60,414 bases of DNA from JAMXLO01 sp035492535 (GTDB taxonomy: Bacteria > Pseudomonadota > Alphaproteobacteria > Acetobacterales > Acetobacteraceae): positions 1 through 60,414 of the forward strand of contig DATJJM010000378.1 in the NCBI GenBank assembly GCA_035492535.1, read 5' to 3'. The notes under the pieces were generated by a model that ran no database searches, had not been told where the DNA came from, and saw only the letters and a list, made by a program, of their open reading frames with translations. Of this stretch, positions 1 to 8,686 are shown in pieces. The first letter of the stretch is position 1. Each line of letters starts with the position of its first letter. A program made the position numbers and the translations under genes.

Positions 1-314
1 GGGCCGCCAGAGTACACCGTGACCGTGCCGGTGATGCCGGCCGCGTCCTGCCCCAGCAGCGCCATCAGCCTTGTCAGCTGCATCTGCTCGATCGGACGGT
101 TGACCGCAACGCCGAACGCGCCAGTCTTATCGTGCTTCGCCATCAGGATGACGCTGTGGCGAAAGCGAGGATCGCCCATCGCGTCGGTGGCAACCAGAAG
201 CTGGCCGGCCAGAGAGACCGGTTTGGACGCGTCCTCGGGCGTCGCCCAGGCGGCGGGGCACAGCAGCATCCCGCCGCAGGACAGCAAGACACGCCTGGAC
301 AGCATGTGCGTCAT
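1..314 (-). CDS. YqgE/AlgH (UPF0301) family protein with signal peptide, 3' truncated by window edge
   Basis: Partial gene running off the left edge; 104 codons are visible from the ATG at 314. After a hydrophobic N-terminus of about 24 residues ending in PAAWA, the protein reads SLAGQLLVATDAMGDPRF, then SVILMAKHDKTGAFGVAVNRP, which is the signature of the YqgE/AlgH family. Family members are small, usually cytosolic proteins of unclear biochemical role. The N-terminus contains SRRVLLS before the hydrophobic stretch, which resembles a twin-arginine signal, so this copy may be exported; that is inference. An alternative start lies at 305. The family call is secure because the conserved N-terminal third is intact; function is not known. 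Confidence 0.8.
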   Translation of the reverse strand, partial: MTHMLSRRVLLSCGGMLLCPAAWATPEDASKPVSLAGQLLVATDAMGDPRFRHSVILMAKHDKTGAFGVAVNRPIEQMQLTRLMALLGQDAAGITGTVTVYSGG

Positions 315-392
315 GGGGCCGATATCCTGCCGCGATGCCTTGCCGCACGCAAACTGATGTAAGCTCCGCGCACCACCGAAGGGAACGTCACA

Positions 393-956
393 ATGAGCAA
401 CGCACCAACGTTCGGCCGCTATAGCGAAATCCCCTACGACCAGATGACGCCGGAGCAGCAGGAGGGATATCGCTTCCTGGTCGAAGGACCGCGCGGCCGT
501 CTGCCTGGGCCGTACAAGGTCTGGGTGCACAATCCGAAGCTGGTGCACGCCGCGGCGCCGCTGGGGCAGCACTTCACGCCGGGCGCTTCATCGCTATCCG
601 AACGCGAGCGCGAGATCGCTGTGCTGGTGATCACGGCGAAATGGCATTCGGCCTATCCCAACAACGCGCACGAAAAGCGCGGCAAGGAAGTGGGGCTGCC
701 GGCTGACCAGGTCGAGGCCATCGTCGCCGGCCTGCCTGCGTCGTTCGCAGATGCGCGCGAGCAGACAGTCTATGAAGTCGCGATGGCACTGGCGAATGTG
801 CGGCTGATGCCGCAGGGGCTGCACGATCGCGCGGTGAAGGTACTGGGACACGAGAGCATCACCGACGTGATCGTGCTGATGGGCTATTATACCTGCGTAT
901 CGCTGACCATGAATTTCTATGCCGTGCCGGCGGGTACGCCTGGATTGGCTCGATAG
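393..956 (+). CDS. carboxymuconolactone decarboxylase (CMD) family protein
   Basis: 187 aa with a GAAGGGAA ribosome binding site before the ATG. The fold signature is the central block SEREREIAVLVITAKWHSAY followed by AHEKRGKEVGL and the C-terminal helix with LMGYYTCVSLTMNFY. Members are either decarboxylases or AhpD-type peroxidase partners that use a CxxC pair near a conserved His. Here the positions that carry the cysteines in AhpD read SAYP, while the following AH is kept, so thiol peroxidase chemistry is unlikely. No aromatic-degradation genes sit directly beside it; the convergent neighbour is an amidohydrolase. The substrate is unknown. Confidence 0.8.
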   Translation: MSNAPTFGRYSEIPYDQMTPEQQEGYRFLVEGPRGRLPGPYKVWVHNPKLVHAAAPLGQHFTPGASSLSEREREIAVLVITAKWHSAYPNNAHEKRGKEVGLPADQVEAIVAGLPASFADAREQTVYEVAMALANVRLMPQGLHDRAVKVLGHESITDVIVLMGYYTCVSLTMNFYAVPAGTPGLAR

Positions 957-967
957 CCAGGACGTCG

Positions 968-990
968 ATGGCGGGGCTGGGCCCCGCCAT
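968..990. terminator. perfect 10-bp hairpin between convergent genes
   Basis: ATGGCGGGGC, loop TGG, GCCCCGCCAT: ten paired bases with a three-base loop, lying in the 53-bp gap between the stops of the CMD gene and the convergent amidohydrolase. There is no T-run on either side, so it could act as a two-way terminator or transcript stabiliser but is not a canonical intrinsic terminator. Confidence 0.55.
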
Positions 991-1009
991 GACGCTGGGC
1001 GAGCGGCTG

Positions 1010-2482
1010 CTATTCTGCCGCCATGCGCGTTGTTGCGGTGCTTTCCGCGAGCACCGCAGCGGCTTCCTTGGCGACGCGTGTGCCCTCGAAGAACTGCGGG
1101 TTCTGGGTTCCCCATAGCCGGACGGCGTTGGCGAACACGAAGTCCCGGAAGTTGTCTTCGGTGAGCAGCCCGTCCTCGACCAGTTCGTATGCCTCAGGCA
1201 GCGGATCGCGCATGTCGATCACGTCGAAGTGGCCGATATCCGAACTGTAGATTGCGTTGATCTTGGCATTGAACGGATTGTTCTTCGTCGCGAACGCCCA
1301 GGCATTGCAACGGTCGTCTGCCTCACAGCCGAAGTAGAACGGCGTCAGGAACAGATCGCGCCAGTCCTCCTTCCGTGTGATCTTGCAGCGAGCAAAGTCG
1401 TCGAGGTTCTCCAGTCCGCCGGTGAGGTCGGCTTCCGGGTCGGGCCAGCCGTCTTGCGCCTTCAGCGTCGCCTCGATGTCGCTGTAGCCGTATTTCTGCA
1501 CGAGGCTCATCAGCAGAGAGCGGTCGAGCTTCTTCGGATCCATCCGCTCGAGCGCCTTGGCATTGCGGCGTTCCCAATGTTCCAGCAGATCGCCGAACAT
1601 CTGGCATGCCCAGCCGACACCGCCTTCCAGGAACGCGAACCGGAGTTTCGGGAAGCGCCGCGTCACGCCGCCCAGGAAGATGCCCTTCGCGGCGGCATGG
1701 CCAGCAGCAGCGAAATGGCCGATGTGGTTGTAGACGAAATTGGTGGGTGAGTTGCGCAGGCCCTGATTGCTGCCCGCGCTGTGGAACGTCGGCGCAATCT
1801 TGAGTTCCTCGCATTTCGCCCAGACGGGATCGAAGTCATATTCGCTGTCGATGCCGAACACCTCATAGCGCACGGCAAGCCGCCGCGTGTCTGCGTCGTC
1901 GCCACTGACCGAGGGCACCGACTTCGGCATGGCACTGCCGAACATTCCGGCCTTCGATCCCAGTTGTTTCGTGCAGTACTCCAGTTCGGCGATCGCCTCG
2001 TCCGGCGTATGCATCGGAATGATGGCCGCCGGAGTCATCCGGTCGCTCAGGTCGCGGAAGTAGTCGGCGGACACGATGTTGTAGGCACGGATCACCGCCC
2101 GGCGTGTCTCATCATCGCGGATACGCGGCAGGCGCAGGCCCGCTGTCGGATAGATGATCGCAAAGTCAGAGCCGAATTCGTCGAGGCGATCGTACAGCAG
2201 CCTCGGCATCATTGTCGTGGCGCGATCCAGCGTCATCTCGGCCTGGCGTGACCAGAACGCCGGCATCGCAATCTGGCGGCGCTTCCGCTCCGCCACCGAC
2301 ATCTTCAGAGCATCCTTGGTGGTCTTCATCGCCGCGAGATAGCCATCTGCGGCCTTGTCACCTCCAGCCTTTCTCATGCGCTCGGCGAACACGGGATCGT
2401 ATTCGACCCAGTGTCCGTCTCCATCGATGACAGGATGTTTCAGCTTGGCGTGAACTTCAGCAGGAGTCGCGTGGACGCTCAT
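1010..2482 (-). CDS. amidohydrolase family (PF04909-type) metal-dependent hydrolase
   Basis: 490 aa from the ATG at 2482, chosen because GGAGGGAA precedes it; the open frame extends 31 codons further upstream without a site. The N-terminus has VIDGDGHWVEYDP (HxW/HxH-like metal region). Later blocks APTFHSAGSNQG, HIGHFAAAGHAA, FLEGGVGW and the C-terminal SDIGHFDV match the TIM-barrel amidohydrolase_2 family, which includes decarboxylases and hydrolases of aromatic and lactone substrates. Length exceeds the roughly 300-400 aa typical of the family because of an N-terminal extension. It diverges from a TauD-type dioxygenase 107 bp away, suggesting a joint catabolic role. Substrate unknown. Confidence 0.8.
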   Translation of the reverse strand: MSVHATPAEVHAKLKHPVIDGDGHWVEYDPVFAERMRKAGGDKAADGYLAAMKTTKDALKMSVAERKRRQIAMPAFWSRQAEMTLDRATTMMPRLLYDRLDEFGSDFAIIYPTAGLRLPRIRDDETRRAVIRAYNIVSADYFRDLSDRMTPAAIIPMHTPDEAIAELEYCTKQLGSKAGMFGSAMPKSVPSVSGDDADTRRLAVRYEVFGIDSEYDFDPVWAKCEELKIAPTFHSAGSNQGLRNSPTNFVYNHIGHFAAAGHAAAKGIFLGGVTRRFPKLRFAFLEGGVGWACQMFGDLLEHWERRNAKALERMDPKKLDRSLLMSLVQKYGYSDIEATLKAQDGWPDPEADLTGGLENLDDFARCKITRKEDWRDLFLTPFYFGCEADDRCNAWAFATKNNPFNAKINAIYSSDIGHFDVIDMRDPLPEAYELVEDGLLTEDNFRDFVFANAVRLWGTQNPQFFEGTRVAKEAAAVLAESTATTRMAAE

Positions 2483-2589
2483 GATTTCCCTCCGAGGTGG
2501 TGCGGTTGTCTCCGTCTCATCGTTTGAGTGAATCGGTAGAGGTCTGTTAGCCTGAGTCAAGCAAATTCGCATCACGACGGGGGGACCGC

Positions 2590-3399
2590 ATGTTGCAGGT
2601 TAAGCCGCTACATCCGTCATTGGGTGCCGAAGTCTGTGGCATTGATCTCAGTCAACCCGTCGAGGAAGCGACACGTCACGCGCTGTCACGCGCGCTTGCC
2701 GAACATCTTGCGTTGGTTTTTCGTGACCAGTCGTTGACGCCTGCGCAGTATCTCTCTGCATCCGAGGTATTCGGACCGCCGATGCGGCAGCATTATTCGC
2801 AGCACCTGATGCCGGGATTTCCGGATATCGGCCTGGTATGGCATCGCAACGGCCAGCGGCCGGCCGAGCGCTGGCACACCGATCATACCAACCGCGAACG
2901 TCCACCTGCCGCAACAATGCTGTACGGCGTGGAAATCCCGTCCGCCGGCGGCGGTACCAGCGTCGCCAACATGCGGGCGGCGTACGAGGCGTTGCCGGCG
3001 CACGAACGTACACGACTGGAGGCGCTGCGCACTGTCAACAGCCTCGATGACGACCATACCGATACGCGACCTGAGGATCGTGAGAAATACGGCAACCCAA
3101 TCGTGCATCCGATGGTCCGGACACATCCAGTGCATGGTTCGCGCGCGGTCTATTTCCACATCACCAAGGCGCAGTGCATCGAGGGCATGACACCCGAAGC
3201 GAGCAAAGACTACATGAAGGACCTGCTGGAACGGATCATCCAGCCGGAGATCGTCTATCATCACGCCTGGCGCAGGGGCGACGTGCTGGTGATCGATGAT
3301 CGCGCCACGATGCATCGCGCGCATGGCGACTACGATCGCAGTCAGAGCCGCATTCTGTGGCGCATCATTGTCGAGGGTGACCGGCCGATGCTCATGTAG
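2590..3399 (+). CDS. TauD/TfdA family Fe(II)/2-oxoglutarate-dependent dioxygenase
   Basis: 269 aa. The facial triad is visible: WHTDHT gives His96 and Asp98, and the distal His is in ATMHRAHGDYDR near residue 241, followed by the Arg (SQSRILWR) that binds 2-oxoglutarate. The N-terminal LHPSLGAEVCGIDLSQPV is characteristic of the family, which hydroxylates substrates such as taurine, alkyl sulfates or 2,4-D. Divergent from the amidohydrolase upstream. No sulfonate transporter is nearby, so a taurine role is not supported by context. The substrate cannot be deduced from sequence. Confidence 0.88.
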   Translation: MLQVKPLHPSLGAEVCGIDLSQPVEEATRHALSRALAEHLALVFRDQSLTPAQYLSASEVFGPPMRQHYSQHLMPGFPDIGLVWHRNGQRPAERWHTDHTNRERPPAATMLYGVEIPSAGGGTSVANMRAAYEALPAHERTRLEALRTVNSLDDDHTDTRPEDREKYGNPIVHPMVRTHPVHGSRAVYFHITKAQCIEGMTPEASKDYMKDLLERIIQPEIVYHHAWRRGDVLVIDDRATMHRAHGDYDRSQSRILWRIIVEGDRPMLM

Positions 3400-3519
3400 G
3401 GGCGGCCCTTTTTCGCCCTGCTCTCTCAATTCCGGCCGCACAGTCCCGCTTATTGTTGATGATGAATTTCCTTGCACGGCTGATAGGATGTCGTACGGAA
3501 GGGGATCTCAGAGAGACTC

Positions 3520-3720
3520 ATGGCCATCACGGAACCAGAGAATGCCCTCGTTGATGCCACATCGGTATCGATCGGGATTTCTCAGATGTTCAACATCACC
3601 TCAGGCATCATCAATCCGACATATGTCGTTTTGAGCCTGCTTGATTGTAACAAATACACTGCGGACGCGTTCGATGGCGGCGGTCGGACCAATGAGCTGA
3701 GACAGACAAGGCCAGTATGA
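3520..3720 (+). CDS. small hypothetical protein, possibly a remnant
   Basis: 66 codons from an ATG preceded by GAGAGA. The product has INPTYVVLSLLDCNKYTADAF and no signal peptide or membrane helix. It ends 28 bp before the start of the FkbM methyltransferase gene on the same strand. Codon use is less GC-biased at third positions than in flanking genes. I do not recognise the family; it could be a short real protein cotranscribed with the methyltransferase or the leftover N-terminus of a decayed gene. Confidence 0.35.
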   Translation: MAITEPENALVDATSVSIGISQMFNITSGIINPTYVVLSLLDCNKYTADAFDGGGRTNELRQTRPV

Positions 3721-3748
3721 TTTTTGATTGTCGCATCAGGAGAATCCG

Positions 3749-4963
3749 ATGCTGAACGCTGCCCTGGGCTCAGAGGTGGAAATTGACGGCAAAAAGTGCA
3801 TCCTGACCCGGGCCGGAGCGGCCGGGCATGCGATCTACGGCCCATATAAACCCCTTGATCCAGGCTACTATGCGGTCGAGTTCTGTCTGCGTCCTGCTGA
3901 AGACCATACTATCGACAATGACGAGGTCTGTGCACAGGTCGATGTCGCTGTTCAGTCGGGCACAGTGACCCTGGCGCAGGAGGATATCCGCCTTACCAGG
4001 TTGCAGACCGGTGCCATCTTTGTTCCATTGACCTTCCATAACGATGTCAGGCAGCCATTTGAATTTCGCGTCGCCGTCTCGGGGCAGATCCCGCTGATCA
4101 TCGAGGATCACTGCCCTGTTGTCGCGCTGGACGACGCAAACGCGGACCACGTCGCGTTGCTGGAACAAGCCCGGTTCCCGGATCCCAACAGTGCTTCCAT
4201 GCCACAGCTGTTCCGGGAGCACCTGCCCAGTTTTCGCGATCTGCACGAGAATGGCGCAGTCATCAAAGTCGTCGATGGACGTCTCATCGTCACATTGGGC
4301 GTGTCGTTCTACGCCAATGAAACAGATGACATAATACTCGTCGGAGAACTATTCCTGAAGCAGGTCTACAATTTCGTTGCCGACGGCGACTGGTGTGCGA
4401 TCGACATCGGGATGAATATCGGTCTGGCGTCACTGCTGCTTGCGGCAAAGCCATTTGTCAAAGAAGTCCACGCCTACGAACCGTTCGCGGGCACCTTTGA
4501 GCGCGCCCGCGCAAATCTGAGCCTGAACCCACAAATCGCCCATAAGATCTCGGTCTACAATGTCGGTCTTGAGGACAAGGACGAAGACAAGACGGTCCTG
4601 ATCCGGGACGATCGGCCATCAGGCTCGTTTACCACAACCGGATGGCGCGTCGGAGCGCCCCACGTCATTTCCATCAGGAACGCAGCGACGACATTGCGTC
4701 CGATCATCGAGGCGGCGAAGGCGCGTGGCCGCAGCGTCATCGTCAAGGTCGATTGCGAGGGGTCTGAATTCCCCATCTTTGCAACCCTCGATGCGCACGG
4801 GCTTATGGATGACATTTCGGCCTTCATGGTCGAGTGGCATAGAATCGACTGGCGGAAGACACAGCAGGACTTGATGGCTCCCCTGCTCCACCGAGGGTTC
4901 GCTGTGTTTGACCTCTCCCCCAGGACAGGAAACGGCTTCTTCTATGCGGTGAGGCGCCACTAG
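3749..4963 (+). CDS. FkbM family methyltransferase with unknown N-terminal domain
   Basis: 404 aa from the ATG at 3749, which has AGGAG six bases upstream; a TTG 21 bases earlier is less likely. The C-terminal half (about residues 205-395) is an FkbM-type SAM methyltransferase: AIDIGMNIGLASLLLAAK near 215 is the SAM-binding loop, HAYEPF follows, and VIVKVDCEGSEFPIF near 333 is the hallmark motif. FkbM enzymes O-methylate sugars or secondary metabolites. The first 150-180 residues form no domain I recognise; they begin with a beta-rich stretch including YGPYKPLDPGYYAVEF, which looks like a jelly-roll or carbohydrate-binding module. No glycosyltransferase cluster is adjacent. Confidence 0.82.
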   Translation: MLNAALGSEVEIDGKKCILTRAGAAGHAIYGPYKPLDPGYYAVEFCLRPAEDHTIDNDEVCAQVDVAVQSGTVTLAQEDIRLTRLQTGAIFVPLTFHNDVRQPFEFRVAVSGQIPLIIEDHCPVVALDDANADHVALLEQARFPDPNSASMPQLFREHLPSFRDLHENGAVIKVVDGRLIVTLGVSFYANETDDIILVGELFLKQVYNFVADGDWCAIDIGMNIGLASLLLAAKPFVKEVHAYEPFAGTFERARANLSLNPQIAHKISVYNVGLEDKDEDKTVLIRDDRPSGSFTTTGWRVGAPHVISIRNAATTLRPIIEAAKARGRSVIVKVDCEGSEFPIFATLDAHGLMDDISAFMVEWHRIDWRKTQQDLMAPLLHRGFAVFDLSPRTGNGFFYAVRRH

Positions 4964-5064
4964 TGATCGGCCGTGTCGGCTGCATGGTTTGTTAAGCATG
5001 CGGCCTCCGGTGCAGACTAAGCGGCGCAGCTCCAAGAACACCACGTCACTGAGGAGGAACCACC

Positions 5065-5826
5065 ATGCCGTTCTACGAAAGAGGCAACGTTCGCATCCAT
5101 TATGAAGAGGCTGGTTCCGGCTTCCCGTTGTTGCTGATCCCCGGCGGCGGACTGAACTCGACGATCGAGTTTGTCACCAAGAAGGGACCGTTCAACGCGG
5201 TGGAGGAATTCAAGGGCGAGTATCGCTGTGTGGTTGCCGATCTGCGCAATGCTAATGGCGGCCAGTCGTCAGGACCCGTGGAGGTCGAACGACCGTGGGA
5301 TTCCTACACCGACGACCATCTTGGCCTGATGGATCACCTCGGCATCGACAAGTTCCTGGTGATGGGTTTCTGCATTGGGGGCCCACTCATCTGGAACATG
5401 CTGCGGCGCGCACAGGATCGCGTGGTCGCCGCGGTCTTGGCACAGCCGAGCGGCTTCCGCTCCGAGGTGCCGGATCTGTTCTACCAGAACAACATCAAGG
5501 GCTGGGGACCGCCTCTGTGCGAACGCCGTCAGGACGTGACCATGGCGACGGTCGATGCGTTCCTGAAGAAGATGTACGGCTCGAACCCGGACTTCGTATT
5601 CACCGTGACGCGCGACTTCGTGCGCGGGTGCAAGACGCCGATCTTGGTGCTCCCGGATGATGTGCCGGCACACCCCTACGCCGTGGCGATGGAGTCGGCA
5701 CGGTTGGCGCCCAACTCGCAGGTCAGCCTGTATCCTTGGAAAGATCCGCCGGATCTGATTCCGCTGGCGGTGCGCCACGTCCGCGCGTTCTTGCGAGGGA
5801 ACCAGCCGGCGACCGGCTTCCGCTGA
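5065..5826 (+). CDS. alpha/beta hydrolase with Cys in the nucleophile position
   Basis: 253 aa; strong GAGGAGG ribosome binding site. The core reads FPLLLIPGGG (oxyanion region), VVADLRNANGGQS, then FLVMGFCIGGPLIW at the nucleophile elbow. The usual GxSxG is GFCIG, so cysteine replaces serine, as in dienelactone hydrolase. C-terminal IPLAVRHVRAFL could supply the catalytic His and LVLPDDVPAHP the acid. Its stop abuts the stop of the convergent Tat-exported hydrolase. Substrate unknown; the fold is certain, enzymatic class is not. Confidence 0.82.
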   Translation: MPFYERGNVRIHYEEAGSGFPLLLIPGGGLNSTIEFVTKKGPFNAVEEFKGEYRCVVADLRNANGGQSSGPVEVERPWDSYTDDHLGLMDHLGIDKFLVMGFCIGGPLIWNMLRRAQDRVVAAVLAQPSGFRSEVPDLFYQNNIKGWGPPLCERRQDVTMATVDAFLKKMYGSNPDFVFTVTRDFVRGCKTPILVLPDDVPAHPYAVAMESARLAPNSQVSLYPWKDPPDLIPLAVRHVRAFLRGNQPATGFR

Positions 5827-6831
5827 TCACATCCTGTCGGCGTCGATGATGGCCTGGGCGAAGTCCTTTGGCGCCTCCTGCGGCAGGTTGTGACCGACGC
5901 CGCCGCTGACCAGGCGATGCTGGTATCTGCCGGTGAAGAACTTCGCGTAGGCTGTGGGTTCGGGATGTGGGGCGCCGTTCGCGTCGCCCTCCATCGTGAT
6001 GCTTGGCACCGTGATCACCGGAGTGCTCGCGAGCCGCTTTTCCAACTCGTCGTATTTCGGCTCGCCCTTGGCCAGGCCAAGGCGCCAACGATAGTTGTGG
6101 ATCACGATGGCAACGTGATCGGGATTGTTGAAGGATGCCGCCGTGCGGTCATAGGTGGCATCGTCGAATTCCCAGCGCGGTGAAGCCAGCTGCCAGATGA
6201 GTTTGTTGAAGTCGTGCCGATACTTTTCGTAGCCAGTACGCCCTCGGTCAGTCGCGAAATAGTACTGGTACCACCACTGCAGTTCCGCCTTTGGAGGCAG
6301 CGGCGTCCGGTTGGCCTGTTGGCTGCCGATCAGATAGCCGCTGACGGATACCAACGCTTTGCAGCGCTGCGGCCAGAGCGCGGCGATGATGTCGGCCGTC
6401 CTCGCCCCCCAATCATATCCTCCGATGACAGCCTTGGAGATTTTCAGTGCGTCCATCAGCGCGATGATATCGACCGCGACCACCGACTGCTGGCCGTTGC
6501 GATCCGTGGCGTCTGACAGGAAGCGCGTCGGGCCGTAGCCTCGCAGATAGGGCACAATCACGCGGTAGCCGGCAGATGCCAGAGCGGGCGCAACGTCAAC
6601 GTAGCTGTATATATCGTATGGCCAACCGTGCAGCAGGACCACAGGAGGACCGTCGGCCGGCCCAGCCTCGGCATATCCGACGCTCAGCAGGCCAGCCTTG
6701 ACCTGCTTGAGCGGAGCGAATGACGCGCTCGACGTTGCCGCCCTGGCTGTGCCGAACTGGGTAGCAGCCAACGCCATGGCCGCCGCACCAAGCAGATGGC
6801 GGCGACGGCCAACGACCTTCAGCGTTTCCAT
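5827..6831 (-). CDS. exported alpha/beta hydrolase, epoxide hydrolase/dehalogenase-like
   Basis: 334 aa. The N-terminus contains GRRRHLLGAAAMALAA, a twin-arginine signal, with cleavage likely after GTARA. The core has VVLLHGWPYDIYSYV, then VIVPYLRGYG, then AVIGGYDWGARTADI: the nucleophile is Asp followed by Trp, as in epoxide hydrolases and haloalkane dehalogenases. SGGVGHNLPQEAP near the C-terminus supplies the His. Localisation is inferred to be periplasmic. It is convergent with the Cys-type hydrolase gene and lies 33 bp downstream of the SDR gene on the same strand, so the two may be cotranscribed. Confidence 0.85.
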   Translation of the reverse strand: METLKVVGRRRHLLGAAAMALAATQFGTARAATSSASFAPLKQVKAGLLSVGYAEAGPADGPPVVLLHGWPYDIYSYVDVAPALASAGYRVIVPYLRGYGPTRFLSDATDRNGQQSVVAVDIIALMDALKISKAVIGGYDWGARTADIIAALWPQRCKALVSVSGYLIGSQQANRTPLPPKAELQWWYQYYFATDRGRTGYEKYRHDFNKLIWQLASPRWEFDDATYDRTAASFNNPDHVAIVIHNYRWRLGLAKGEPKYDELEKRLASTPVITVPSITMEGDANGAPHPEPTAYAKFFTGRYQHRLVSGGVGHNLPQEAPKDFAQAIIDADRM

Positions 6832-6864
6832 TAAGAGATGCCTCCTTGAACGTGCCGGCTTCGG

Positions 6865-7575
6865 TCAGTGTCCGGCGTTCTGCCCGCCATCGACGTGGAG
6901 GATCTCGCCCGTCACAAAGCTGGCTGTCTCCAGGTACAGGATCGCCTCCACAATGTCCGAAACCTCGCCGATACGGCCCATGGGATGCAGATCGTTCAAT
7001 TGGGCATATGTCTCCGGAGGATTCATCGGCGTCTTGATGACCCCCGGTGCCACCGCGTTGACGCGAATTCCACGCCTGGCATATTCGATCGCCAGGGACC
7101 TCGTTGCGGCATTCAGGCCTCCCTTGGTCAGCGACGCGAGAACCGATGGGACAGCCGCATTGGCGTGATCGGCCAGGCTGGCTGTGATCTGCACGATGTG
7201 ACCGCTCTGTTGCGCCTCCATCGGGACAATTGCTCGTTGTGTTACATGGAAGAAACCCATGAGATTGACCCCGATGATCGCGGCATAATCCGCCACACTA
7301 TATTGCGTGAATGGCTTGGCGATGAAGATGCCCGCATTGTTCACGAGGGTGTCTATGCGACCGAAGCGCGCCATGGCGGTGGAAACCACGCGCTCCGCGA
7401 CATCCTGGTCGGTGATATCGCCCGCAACCGTCGCGACATCGTCGTCAGTCGATGCGTCCATCGAGCGTGCGGTGGCAACCACGCGAAAGCCCCGATCGCG
7501 ATAGGCCCCGACAAGGGCGGCACCGATTCCTTGCGATGCACCGGTGATAATGGCGACTTTTCGCTCGCTGACCAT
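6865..7575 (-). CDS. SDR family oxidoreductase lacking the catalytic Tyr
   Basis: 236 aa, GGGAGGC before the ATG. Rossmann motif TGASQGIG, LVNNAG, and C-terminal VTGEILHVDGGQNAGH are classic short-chain dehydrogenase features. In the active site the region that normally reads YxxxK is SVLASLTKGGLN: Lys is present but the residue four before it is Ala, not Tyr. IVQITASLADH holds a Ser. I recall an SDR subfamily that shares the VPSVLASLTKGGLNA string, so the change may be a lineage trait and not an error. Catalysis would need another acid or may be lost. Cotranscription with the downstream Tat-exported hydrolase is plausible. Confidence 0.87.
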   Translation of the reverse strand: MVSERKVAIITGASQGIGAALVGAYRDRGFRVVATARSMDASTDDDVATVAGDITDQDVAERVVSTAMARFGRIDTLVNNAGIFIAKPFTQYSVADYAAIIGVNLMGFFHVTQRAIVPMEAQQSGHIVQITASLADHANAAVPSVLASLTKGGLNAATRSLAIEYARRGIRVNAVAPGVIKTPMNPPETYAQLNDLHPMGRIGEVSDIVEAILYLETASFVTGEILHVDGGQNAGH

Positions 7576-7747
7576 GAACGCCTCCCTCGGTCAGAACGTG
7601 ACCTCGACCTCGCTACCAAATACCCAGGCGTTGGCGAGATGCTTGGATGAAAACGCACCCGAGTTGCCGATAAAGTGCAAATTCGGATGAAGCTGCCGTC
7701 AATCTTGTAGTGACCGGGCAGTACCCGTCCATTGACGCGCGCGCCGG

Positions 7748-8575
7748 TCAGACCGTCGCTGCGACAAGTGCGGCGAGGAAGCGCGAGGCTACCACGAGCA
7801 GGAAAACCCCGAACGCGACCTCCAGCTGCCGCTTCGGCAGTCTGTGGGCAAGTCGCGCGCCCAATGGTGCGATCCAACTCGACAACGGCGCAACCAGCAC
7901 GACACCAATGAGCGAGACGAAGCCGACCGACAGGGGCGGCAGTTCCGCATGATGCGACAGTCCCGCCAGCACGTATCCGATAGTGCCTGCTATAGTGATT
8001 GGCACGCCGAGGCCGGCGGCCGTGGCCACCGAACTGTGGATCGGTTTGCCGTAGAGCGTCAGGGTCATTGTCACCAGCGAGCCGCCGGAAATCCCCATCA
8101 GCGATGATCCAAGTCCGATGGCGAAGCCGTATGCAGTCATCGCAACGTCGCCCGGCAACTCGCTGCCCAAGGTCCAGCCATCGCGTCCGATCAGCAGCTT
8201 TGCCGCGATCAGGCAGGCGACCAGCACGAATGCCGCCTGAAAAACATCCGGCGGCGCGACGGCAGCCAACGCCGAACCGACGGCGACGCCAGCCATCGAC
8301 GGCAGCGTCCAGCGGCGCATCACGTCTGCCAGCACCAGACCCCGCCGCTGATGCTCGCGATAGGAGCGGATCGCGGTCGGTATGATGATCGCCAGTGATG
8401 TGCCGATGCAAAGCTGCATCCGGATCGCCTCGGGCACGCCGAGGATGCGGAACACCTCGAACAGCACCGGAACGATCACTGCTCCGCCGCCGATGCCGAA
8501 CAGGCCTGCGAGTATGCCTGTGACGACGCCAGCGACCATCACGCTCACCACGAGCCATGCAAGTTCGGCTGCCAT
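7748..8575 (-). CDS. TauE/SafE family sulfite/anion exporter
   Basis: 275 aa integral membrane protein with about eight hydrophobic segments. It has the duplicated family motif: GIGGGAVIVPVLFEVF in the N-terminal half and GISGGSLVTMTLTLYG in the second half. Family members export sulfite, sulfoacetate or other organosulfur anions across the inner membrane. GAGGAAG precedes the ATG. Divergent from the beta-propeller gene, with 111 bp between start codons. No sulfonate-metabolism genes are adjacent except the distant TauD-type gene, so the substrate is open. Confidence 0.87.
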   Translation of the reverse strand: MAAELAWLVVSVMVAGVVTGILAGLFGIGGGAVIVPVLFEVFRILGVPEAIRMQLCIGTSLAIIIPTAIRSYREHQRRGLVLADVMRRWTLPSMAGVAVGSALAAVAPPDVFQAAFVLVACLIAAKLLIGRDGWTLGSELPGDVAMTAYGFAIGLGSSLMGISGGSLVTMTLTLYGKPIHSSVATAAGLGVPITIAGTIGYVLAGLSHHAELPPLSVGFVSLIGVVLVAPLSSWIAPLGARLAHRLPKRQLEVAFGVFLLVVASRFLAALVAATV

Positions 8576-8686
8576 GTCTGCTTCCTCGCATTCAGCGCCG
8601 TTTGCGGCGACGTGTGGTGGAACCTAGAATGGTCGAAGGATGACACCAGCGAGACTTGTGTCACTAGTTCCGGGAGGAGAACACCC

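Noticed and set aside
3398..3418. GGGCG/CGCCC hairpin with T-run after the first TauD-type gene
   Set aside because: The stem is only five pairs and the T-run lies in the loop, so it is not a convincing terminator.
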